23,600 bases of DNA from Alphaproteobacteria bacterium (lineage in GTDB: Bacteria; Pseudomonadota; Alphaproteobacteria; Micropepsales; Micropepsaceae): assembly GCA_015654715.1 (NCBI GenBank), contig JAATGK010000487.1:1-23600 (forward strand). Direction: 5' to 3'. The translations under genes were made by a program, and so were the position numbers. Under the pieces are notes generated by a model, which worked only from the letters and a program-made list of their open reading frames with translations, made no database searches and was not told the origin of the DNA. Positions 15,208 through 21,662 of this stretch are shown here, in pieces. How positions within the stretch are numbered: the first letter of the stretch is position 1; the number at the start of each line of letters is the position of its first letter.

Positions 15208-16857
15208 ATGGCAGAGACGACAAACAAGTTGGCGGGAACCCCGGTTACAGCCGCCTTGCTGGTCAACGTGCCACGTCTTGTCAGCGCCTATTTCGCGCAA
15301 GTGCCCGATCCCGCGGTGGCTTCGCAACGCGTTGCATTCGGCACCTCCGGGCATCGCGGCTCGGCGTTTGCGACAGCCTTTAACGAAGCGCATATTCTGG
15401 CCATCACGCAGGCGGTCTGTCTTTATCGCCGCCACGCCGGCAACGACGGCCCGCTCTTTCTCGGCATGGACACCCACGCCCTGTCGGAGCCAGCCTTCGT
15501 CAGCGCCCTGGAAGTGCTCGCGGCCAACGGCGTCGAGACGATGATCGACGAACATGGTGGCTACACACCAACGCCGGTAATCAGTCATGCGATTCTGACC
15601 TATAATCGCGGCCGCACGAGCGGGCTGGCGGACGGCATCGTGATCAGCCCGTCGCACAATCCCCCCGACGAGGGCGGCTTCAAATACAATCCGACCAATG
15701 GCGGCCCGGCCGATGTCGACGTCACCCGCTGGATCGAGAACGCCGCGAACGACTTTCTGGCCAAAAATCTCGAAGGTGTGCAACGCCTCCCCTATGCGAG
15801 GGCGCGGCATGCAAGCTGCATTCACACCCACGATTACGTCACACCTTATGTCGCCGACCTTGCCAAGGTCGTCGACATGGAGGCCATCCGGTCGGCTGGC
15901 GTCAAAATCGGCATCGATCCCTTGGGCGGCGCTGCCGTCCATTATTGGCAACCGATTATCGAGCGCTACAAGATCGCGGCGACGGTGGTGAACGACGCCG
16001 TCGATCCCACCTTCCGCTTCATGACCCTCGACTGGGACGGCAAGATCCGGATGGACTGTTCGTCGCCGTACGCAATGGCACGGCTGATTGCACTGCGCGA
16101 CAAGTTCGATATCGCCTTCGCCAACGATACCGACGCCGACCGCCACGGCATCGTCTGCCCGAGCGGATTGATGAACCCCAATACTTATCTCGCGGCGGCC
16201 GTTTCCTACTTGTACGCCAATCGCCCAGCTTGGCGCACCGACAGCGCCGTCGGCAAGACCGTCGTCTCCAGCGGTATGATCGACCGCGTCACCGCAAAAC
16301 TGGGACGCAAGCTGGTGGAAGTGCCGGTCGGATTCAAATGGTTTAGTGCCGGATTGATCGACGGCTCGCTCGGTTTCGGCGGCGAAGAAAGCGCGGGCGC
16401 CTCGTTCCTCAGGCGCGACGGCTCGGTCTGGACAACCGACAAGGACGGTTTGATTTTGGGACTGCTTGCTGCCGAAATAACCGCGCGCACCGGCCATGAT
16501 CCGCAGAAACTCTATGATTCGGTCACGGCCGATCTCGGCCGCTCCTTTTATCAGCGGATTGATGCCCCGGCCACGAAGGACCAGAAAAAGGTTCTCGCCA
16601 GTCTAAACCCGGAGCAATTCGATGCGAAGGAACTTGCCGGAGAGCCCATCGAAGCAAGATTAACCCGTGCCCCAGGCAACAACCAACCGATCGGCGGCCT
16701 TAAAGTGGTGACGAAAGACGGCTGGTTTGCGGCGCGGCCGTCCGGAACCGAAGACGTCTATAAAATCTATGCGGAAAGCTTTCGCAGCGCCGATCACCTT
16801 AAGCAAATACAAGGTGATGCGCAGAGTGCCCTCAGCCGTGTGCTGGAAAGGTCTTAA
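15208..16857 (+). CDS. pgm: alpha-D-phosphohexomutase, phosphoglucomutase
   Basis: Cytoplasmic enzyme interconverting glucose 1-phosphate and glucose 6-phosphate. It has 549 residues, matching the E. coli Pgm type (about 546). All four active-site loops are present: the phosphoserine loop SPSHNP (Ser149), the magnesium loop DTDADR (307-312), the sugar-binding loop GEESAG (392-397) and the phosphate-binding loop RPSGTE (510-515). The N-terminus has FGTSGHRG (44-51), typical of this subgroup. The ATG at 15208 follows GAGG; an upstream TTG frame extension lacks a site and has no family similarity. It is monocistronic, divergent from the lar cluster and convergent with the CE15 gene. It links sugar catabolism to nucleotide-sugar and glycogen synthesis. 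Confidence 0.96.
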   Translation: MAETTNKLAGTPVTAALLVNVPRLVSAYFAQVPDPAVASQRVAFGTSGHRGSAFATAFNEAHILAITQAVCLYRRHAGNDGPLFLGMDTHALSEPAFVSALEVLAANGVETMIDEHGGYTPTPVISHAILTYNRGRTSGLADGIVISPSHNPPDEGGFKYNPTNGGPADVDVTRWIENAANDFLAKNLEGVQRLPYARARHASCIHTHDYVTPYVADLAKVVDMEAIRSAGVKIGIDPLGGAAVHYWQPIIERYKIAATVVNDAVDPTFRFMTLDWDGKIRMDCSSPYAMARLIALRDKFDIAFANDTDADRHGIVCPSGLMNPNTYLAAAVSYLYANRPAWRTDSAVGKTVVSSGMIDRVTAKLGRKLVEVPVGFKWFSAGLIDGSLGFGGEESAGASFLRRDGSVWTTDKDGLILGLLAAEITARTGHDPQKLYDSVTADLGRSFYQRIDAPATKDQKKVLASLNPEQFDAKELAGEPIEARLTRAPGNNQPIGGLKVVTKDGWFAARPSGTEDVYKIYAESFRSADHLKQIQGDAQSALSRVLERS

Positions 16858-16928
16858 CGGCCTTCGCCGATTTTCCGGCCCGTTGCGGCGTTCCAGATGG
16901 GCCTACACCGAGACGGTGGCGACACAGA

Positions 16929-16961
16929 TAGTGCCTGGCACATATCTCGTGCCAGGCACTA
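16929..16961. repeat. REP-like perfect hairpin between convergent genes
   Basis: Perfect 13-base inverted repeat: TAGTGCCTGGCAC (16929-16941), 7-base loop, GTGCCAGGCACTA (16949-16961). Each arm is itself nearly palindromic (GTGCC T/A GGCAC). There is no T-tract on either side. It sits between the converging pgm and CE15 genes, where it may block read-through in both directions, or be a copy of a dispersed palindromic element. Confidence 0.6.
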
Positions 16962-17033
16962 CTGCAACTTTCCACAATACGCTCGCGTCGATGGCGGTCG
17001 CCAATGTGACCGCCTCGAGGTTGGAGTTGGGCG

Positions 17034-18509
17034 TTAATGCGCGGACGCTTTTTCGATGTGGAAATATTTCTGCGCAAACTGAAGGTACCATTTCCAGTTC
17101 GGAGCGGGCGTATGGCCGTAATGATGCTGGCGGAACGCAATGTCGCCCGCCAACAACGGCGTCTCCAGTGGCGGGAACTGATCCGTTTCCAGCGGCTTCT
17201 TGCCAAGCAGCGTGTATGCCGGACCGGCCCCAGCGGCGGCCATGAACATGCCGCGCGCATCGACCCAGGCATCGCCCAGCGGATTGGCACCGCCGGCGAT
17301 GAAGACCGGACGCGGTGCGCAGAGGGCGACGAGCGCATCGCCATCCGCCGGCAGATCGTTGGGCGTCAACGGATCGGCCGCATATTTCATGAAGTTACCG
17401 GCAAACCAGAAGAACTCGCCCGGCTGAGACAGGTCTTCGACTGTTTCACCATAGTAGTGACGCAGAATCTTGGCCCCGCCGGCGCCCGACGAGCTGATGA
17501 AGCCCACCGCAAAGCGTTGGTCAAAGGCCATCGCGACGATAGCCCCTTTGCCGAAATGCGACATGCCTTCGACGCTGAGTTCATCGGCTGCGACATGCGG
17601 ATCGGTGACAAGATAGTCGATGGCACGGTCCGCACCCCAGGCCCACGCCCGCGACGCGCCCCAGTCGTCCATTTTGCGCGGCTGGCCCTTGTTGGTAAGG
17701 CCGATGATGCCTTCGCTAAGTCCAGCGCCATCGTCAGGCTGGATCGAAACGAGATCCAACAGCGCGTAACCCCAGCCAAGATCCAGAATCTGCTTGCGCC
17801 AGTCGGGATCGGTGGGGTCGGTCGGCAGCTTCGGCCGAGGCGCACCAATCCGCCGCGAACTGAACTCCACAGTCACCGGAACGCGACCTTTGACGTTCGC
17901 CGGCAATACCAAGTCGAGACCGATGTCGACGGTGATCGCCGAATACGCCGAATTATCGACGTGGCCGATGAGGTGCTTGGTGGTGACCTTGTGGCCTTCC
18001 ACCGTGTCGTTGGTGGTGTTGACCAAGCGCCATGTGACGCCCGGCACGTTGGCCGGGACGCGGCCGTAAACTTCGCGCTCGAGCGCTTCGGCAATCTCAG
18101 GCCGACGTTCGGCCCACCACTCGGCGGGCGTTGCCGTTTCGGCGCCGCCGTTCATGCGCAGCACGTCGGACGGACGCGGATACGGATTGGCGGCCGCTTC
18201 GTCATAGTTGGCGGCATTGGGCGCATCGGGATCGAACGCATTGCGATCGACGCGCAGCGCCTTGATGCCCAGCACAGCCAATTCGCGGTCATGTTCTTTC
18301 TTGCCGGCATCAGCCCGCGCCTGTTGTTCCGGCGTCAGGACGCGCACAACCTTCGCCGGCAGGCGCGGCGCATCCGAATTCTTGAAGTGATCCGATTGCG
18401 CAAAACTCGGACTAGCGATGGCGAGCGAAACAAAAAAAGGCATCACCACAAACAAACCGCGAGCAAAATGCGTACTGAGCGGCACGTGGCCGCGTAGTGA
18501 ACAAAGCAT
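17034..18509 (-). CDS. secreted CE15-like glucuronoyl esterase (alpha/beta hydrolase)
   Basis: Predicted to cleave ester bonds between 4-O-methyl-glucuronic acid of xylan and lignin alcohols. It has 491 residues from the ATG at 18509, chosen because a perfect AGGGAGG lies just upstream; an ATG seven codons earlier lacks one. A signal peptide ends near SFAQS (about residue 38). The alpha/beta-hydrolase core carries the nucleophile Ser317 in GMSHFGKG, then SSSGAGGA, FAGNFMKY, LVALCAPRPVFIAGG, GDAWVDARG and the catalytic His466 in YGHTPAPNWKWYLQFA, in CE15 order. The usual GxSRxGK arginine, part of the oxyanion hole, is His here. LacI/GntR-type sites lie in its promoter region. A related esterase with altered specificity is the main alternative. 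Confidence 0.82.
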   Translation of the reverse strand: MLCSLRGHVPLSTHFARGLFVVMPFFVSLAIASPSFAQSDHFKNSDAPRLPAKVVRVLTPEQQARADAGKKEHDRELAVLGIKALRVDRNAFDPDAPNAANYDEAAANPYPRPSDVLRMNGGAETATPAEWWAERRPEIAEALEREVYGRVPANVPGVTWRLVNTTNDTVEGHKVTTKHLIGHVDNSAYSAITVDIGLDLVLPANVKGRVPVTVEFSSRRIGAPRPKLPTDPTDPDWRKQILDLGWGYALLDLVSIQPDDGAGLSEGIIGLTNKGQPRKMDDWGASRAWAWGADRAIDYLVTDPHVAADELSVEGMSHFGKGAIVAMAFDQRFAVGFISSSGAGGAKILRHYYGETVEDLSQPGEFFWFAGNFMKYAADPLTPNDLPADGDALVALCAPRPVFIAGGANPLGDAWVDARGMFMAAAGAGPAYTLLGKKPLETDQFPPLETPLLAGDIAFRQHHYGHTPAPNWKWYLQFAQKYFHIEKASAH

Positions 18510-18577
18510 TTTCAACCCTCCCTGAGGCATTTGTTCTTTTCGTCGCAGTCGACCCAGTTAAGCCACTGCACTGGAAG

Positions 18578-18591
18578 TGGTATCGGTAACA
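18578..18591. promoter_or_regulatory. GntR/LacI-type operator upstream of CE15 gene
   Basis: TGGTATCGGTAACA fits the LacI-family pattern TGnTAnCGnTAnCA exactly. On the minus strand, with flanking bases, it reads ATGTTACCGATACCA, close to the E. coli gluconate repressor (GntR, LacI family) site ATGTTACCGATAACAT. It lies 69 bases upstream of the CE15 start codon. Confidence 0.6.
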
Positions 18592-18611
18592 TGTACTAAA
18601 AGTTTGCCCGT

Positions 18612-18619
18612 AAGCGCTT
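18612..18619. promoter_or_regulatory. AAGCGCTT palindrome, possible second LacI-type site
   Basis: Perfect 8-base palindrome in the context GTAAGCGCTTCC (10 of 12 symmetric), a core common to LacI-family sites. It is about 31 bases from the site at 18578-18591, on the promoter-distal side of the CE15 gene. Confidence 0.4.
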
Positions 18620-18849
18620 CCCGCTTCGACCTTTTTGGCGCATGAATAGCAGAGCGTCGGTAAGGGACCCATCGTTCAGGATGTACCGCGCTCACGGCAC
18701 CACAACGGCTAATTGTGGATCTGGGTCTATCGCAATTCCGGACCATGGCACCGGCCAATTTCCAGGCCATGCAGATCAGCTTAAATTGTTTCTGGTTCCC
18801 GGACTTTATGAGTGTACGATGGCGTCTGGGCGCGAAGTTGAGGCAAAAA

Positions 18850-19701
18850 ATGAGATATTCGACGCTGTTGGTACATCTGAAGCTTGGAGTGTCAAACGAA
18901 GGTCTGCTCAAAATCACTGGCAACCTTGCGGAGCGGTTTAATGCCGAAGTGATTGGTGTTGCCGTGTGCAAAGAAGCATCGCAGGCCTATCTCACGATGT
19001 TGCCGCAATACACGGTTCAGGGGGCCGACGAGGACCTCGTCACCATCGACCGCCGACTTACCGAAAACCTGATCTTGGATGCCGAACAGCAGTTCCGCGC
19101 AGCGCTTCAGAACCGCGCCCGTAGCCTGCATTGGCGCTCGACAATAACGAGCAACTCCCGATCCCAATACGTGGCCCGCCAAGCGCGCGCCGCGGATATC
19201 CTGATTACAAGTCCGGTTTTTGACGGACCTTTCGTCGATCAGCGCCAAGAGCTAAGCGTCGGCGATATCGTGATGTATGCCGGCCGACCGGTCTTGCTGG
19301 TGCCGCCCGGCATTCAGTCCGCGAACCTCGACACCGTCATGGTCGGATGGAAGGATACGCGAGAGAGCCGGCGCGCGGTTGCGGACGCGCTTCCTTTGCT
19401 GGCCCTGGCCAAGCAGGTCGTGGTGGTGGAAATCGCTTCAGCCCGAGATCTGCCCGATGCAAAGCGACACGTGACCGAAGTCATCGGTTGGCTTCAGAGC
19501 CACGAGATTGCAGCGACGATGCGCGTGGAAGCCTTTCAAAAAGCCGAATGGAACCAACTTGAGGGCATTGCGCGAGAGATCGGCGCAGGTCTTTTCGTGG
19601 CCGGCGCCTACGGCCATACGCGACTGCGCGAATGGATGATCGGCGGGGTCACAGAAGACCTTTTGCTGCACCCGCGCCGACCAACACTGATTTCCCACTA
19701 A
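18850..19701 (+). CDS. universal stress protein (tandem UspA-like)
   Basis: Cytoplasmic protein of 283 residues, the length of a two-domain universal stress protein. It begins RYSTLLVHL, a typical first strand, and ends with FVAGAYGHTRLREWMIGGVTEDLL, which resembles the nucleotide-binding loop G-2x-G-9x-G-[S/T] but with Gly in place of the last Ser/Thr. The middle contains ADILITSPV and AGRPVLLVPPG (end of domain one) and TVMVGWKDTRESRRAVADAL (start of domain two). The ATG at 18850 has GAGG seven bases upstream; in-frame starts further upstream have no site. It is divergent from the CE15 gene. Such proteins help survival under starvation or oxidative stress; no partner is evident here. Confidence 0.9.
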   Translation: MRYSTLLVHLKLGVSNEGLLKITGNLAERFNAEVIGVAVCKEASQAYLTMLPQYTVQGADEDLVTIDRRLTENLILDAEQQFRAALQNRARSLHWRSTITSNSRSQYVARQARAADILITSPVFDGPFVDQRQELSVGDIVMYAGRPVLLVPPGIQSANLDTVMVGWKDTRESRRAVADALPLLALAKQVVVVEIASARDLPDAKRHVTEVIGWLQSHEIAATMRVEAFQKAEWNQLEGIAREIGAGLFVAGAYGHTRLREWMIGGVTEDLLLHPRRPTLISH

Positions 19702-20008
19702 TACGCTCCAAATAGTGCCGTTCGCAGTCTCTCTGACGGGAGCCCCGAGGAGCTTGCCGCGCTATGCCAGCGAACCAACCGAGAAGCGGGCGGTGCAAAA
19801 CCCAATGTAAACCGAGTGTAAGAACCGCCCTATGGAGCGGGAAAGAGGTCGCGCACCGGGCAGGCTTGAGGAAAATTACTTCTGCTGCGCCTTGTTCTGA
19901 TGGGTATTCGCAAGCAAGGAGGCATCGCGAAGACATTTACTAGGCGTTGCAGGGGCCGCACTTTACATCTTAGGATGCATTGTTCCTGCACTGCGGGCAG
20001 CCAGCGTG
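19702..20008. other. 307-base intergenic stretch
   Basis: Between the universal stress gene and a small plus-strand gene. I see no RNA gene, terminator with T-tract or supported open frame. A purine-rich AAGGAGG-like stretch near 19915 is not followed by a start codon at usable distance. Confidence 0.35.
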
Positions 20009-20356
20009 ATGAATGTCGTCCTCTTGAGAATGGTGCATTTGGAAGGCGATCCCGCCGTCTGGCTCGAGACCGCCGTACCAAACATCACATCGCTGAAATC
20101 GCTGAGTAGGACCATTCAGGAGGCATTCTCCCTCGGCAAGGATGGTACCTTCGAATACGAAGTGCTTGGGTGTCGAGCGCCAGGCTACCGCGCGAGACTG
20201 CGCGATCTGATGGCCTCGGGGGTCACGAGATTTCGCTATCTGCAGAGCGACGGGCGCAAGCAGCGGGTGGAAATCGTTATTGTACCCTCGCCCCCGGCCC
20301 ATCTCGAACCTTCGACAGCTGAAGGAAGAGAGCGGCCTTACGGAACAGCCCGTTGA
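20009..20356 (+). CDS. small protein resembling plasmid pRiA4b ORF-3 family
   Basis: 115 residues from the ATG at 20009 (a GTG precedes it). The segments VHLEGDPAVWLETAVPNIT, LSRTIQEAFSLGKDGTFEYEV and LRDLMASGVTRFRYLQSDG follow the order and spacing of the pRiA4b ORF-3-like family: a first strand with a P-x-[VI]-W motif, an IQ-x-AF helix, then an L-x-D-L helix leading to an FRY-x-YDFGD strand. The hallmark YDFGD is altered to LQSDG here, so it may be divergent or decaying. The ribosome binding site is weak. The family function is unknown. It is convergent with the membrane-protein gene. Confidence 0.5.
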   Translation: MNVVLLRMVHLEGDPAVWLETAVPNITSLKSLSRTIQEAFSLGKDGTFEYEVLGCRAPGYRARLRDLMASGVTRFRYLQSDGRKQRVEIVIVPSPPAHLEPSTAEGRERPYGTAR

Positions 20357-20474
20357 GCTTCGGGTATGGAAGTAAAGCGCTGCGAAGCCGGTCGTGCCCC
20401 GGATGGACCATTTCATGCTGTCGGCTATGCCATAGGCTACGGGCGTCAGGGGTCCATGTCAGGCGTTTGCCGCA

Positions 20475-21140
20475 TCAGGTTCCGGTTTTGCGGGTCAGGC
20501 CCACCAGTCCCGCCAGCAGCGCGACCAGGAGATAGATGCTGAGCGAAAGGGCTGCAATCGCTGCCGGTTCCGCAAAGAACGGACCCACCAATCCGAAGGA
20601 CACGTTGATCTCTTCGAAGGTCAAGGCAGCGACGAACACCCAAAGCCAGATAGCGCCCCACACCGAAGTGGCCTTTACATAATGTGCATAGAGCAATGCT
20701 CCACCCCACAGCACTACCAGTTCCAGCGGGAAGCTGAGCCAGAGATGGCGCCACAAACCGAAGCCGACCTTGTAGTGGTCGCCGATCAGCGGCAGGTCGG
20801 GGATGTGCACAACGAGGTCGAGCAGCCAATGCGAAAACGCCGCCAGCGCGACGACGAGAAATGTCCGTCCGTGCGGTTTGAAAAATGGCGCGCTCAACCC
20901 GCCCAAAAGTGCCGACAGCACCAAGGCGCCGAAAAGACTGTGGGTGTATGGCAGATAATAGAGATCGAGGCTGAAGGCTTCGGTCAGGTGGGGAACGACG
21001 CGAAACTTCTCGACGCCCAGCATCACCAGCACCGCCCACCAGATGTCGAGCCACTGCACGGCAACGAACAGAAGCCATAACGGTAGACGCCGATGTGCCG
21101 GCTTGGCCGCGAACGAAACGCCGTAATGGCCCATAAACAT
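20475..21140 (-). CDS. multi-pass inner-membrane protein of unknown function
   Basis: 221 residues with about six hydrophobic segments. Conserved-looking polar spots lie inside or next to them: GHYGVSFAAK at the N-terminus, QWLDIWW near residue 30, YLPYTHSLFGAL near residue 67 and FSHWLLDLVVHIPDLPL near residue 101. The His and Asp pairs (GHY, LD, THS, SHWLLD, HIPD) recall the YdjM-type membrane-bound metal-dependent hydrolase pattern, but I cannot confirm the family. The ATG at 21140 has AAGGGGG just upstream. It is divergent from the DUF4019 gene. No function is assigned. Confidence 0.8.
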   Translation of the reverse strand: MFMGHYGVSFAAKPAHRRLPLWLLFVAVQWLDIWWAVLVMLGVEKFRVVPHLTEAFSLDLYYLPYTHSLFGALVLSALLGGLSAPFFKPHGRTFLVVALAAFSHWLLDLVVHIPDLPLIGDHYKVGFGLWRHLWLSFPLELVVLWGGALLYAHYVKATSVWGAIWLWVFVAALTFEEINVSFGLVGPFFAEPAAIAALSLSIYLLVALLAGLVGLTRKTGT

Positions 21141-21179
21141 GGTTGCCCCCTTCGCTGCCTCAACGGCCGACGAATAACC

Positions 21180-21207
21180 TTGCCACTATATTCACTATTC
21201 ATATAAT
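21180..21207 (+). promoter_or_regulatory. sigma70-type promoter for the DUF4019 gene
   Basis: TTGCCA (21180-21185), a 16-base spacer and a consensus TATAAT (21202-21207). The expected start of transcription is about 45 bases before the ATG at 21261. Confidence 0.6.
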
Positions 21208-21211
21208 GAAT
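21197..21211. promoter_or_regulatory. palindrome overlapping the -10 box
   Basis: ATTCAT-ATA-ATGAAT is a perfect inverted repeat with 6-base arms that covers the TATAAT of the plus-strand promoter. A bound protein would block the promoter. No regulator gene lies next to it. Confidence 0.4.
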
Positions 21212-21260
21212 GTTACAGTGGGGTCAACTAGGGGATTATCCACAACGACGAGGTCATGCC

Positions 21261-21656
21261 ATGAAGCTGGTTATTGCCCTTGCTTTCGCATTGCTGCTGC
21301 CGGCGGCCGCGCTGGCGCAATCCACTTATGCTGATGCCTGCAATGGCTGGCTCGCGCTGGTCGATGCGGGCAAATACGACGATAGCTGGACGACGGCGAG
21401 CGCCTTCTTCCAGTCGAAGATCACCAAGGAACAATGGAGCCCGATGATCAAGGCCGTGCGGGACACCGTCGGCCCGGCCATTTCGCGCGGGGCTACGCAA
21501 GTCACCCCGACCGATACTCTGCCCAATGCGCCCTTCGGCCACTATCTGGTGATCGTCGTCCATACCAAGTTCGCCATGAACGCCGAAGCCACCGAGACAG
21601 TGATCATGAAGATGGAAAACAACGAGTGGAAGGTCGCGGGTTACTTCGTCAAATAA
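21261..21656 (+). CDS. secreted DUF4019 domain protein
   Basis: 131 residues with a signal peptide (KLVIALAFALLLPAAALAQ, cleavage after about residue 20). The mature part fits DUF4019: WLALVDAGKYDDSWTTAS, FFQSKITKEQW, then PNAPFGHYLVIVVHTKFAM and a closing EWKVAGYFVK. The domain is small, periplasmic and of unknown function, usually a stand-alone protein. The ATG at 21261 is preferred because the signal peptide starts there; an upstream in-frame start at 21210 lies at the promoter. The stop codon is six bases from that of the converging beta-mannosidase gene. Confidence 0.88.
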   Translation: MKLVIALAFALLLPAAALAQSTYADACNGWLALVDAGKYDDSWTTASAFFQSKITKEQWSPMIKAVRDTVGPAISRGATQVTPTDTLPNAPFGHYLVIVVHTKFAMNAEATETVIMKMENNEWKVAGYFVK

Positions 21657-21662
21657 CGGCGG

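Larger units (their letters stand above)
18510..18849. other. 340-base divergent regulatory region (CE15 gene / universal stress gene)
   Basis: No gene is supported. It contains the two LacI-type sites listed separately, 69-110 bases upstream of the CE15 start codon. Nearer the stress-protein gene I see no defined promoter boxes. Confidence 0.45.

Noticed and set aside
15052..16497. 481-residue minus-strand open frame opposite pgm
   Set aside because: Antisense shadow of phosphoglucomutase; no ribosome binding site or family similarity.
17037..18497. 486-residue plus-strand open frame opposite the CE15 gene
   Set aside because: Antisense shadow of the esterase; composition rich in Arg and His, no domain.
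20357..20388. GCTTCG / CGAAGC repeat as a bidirectional terminator
   Set aside because: Short arms with a 20-base loop and no T-tract; not distinguishable from chance.
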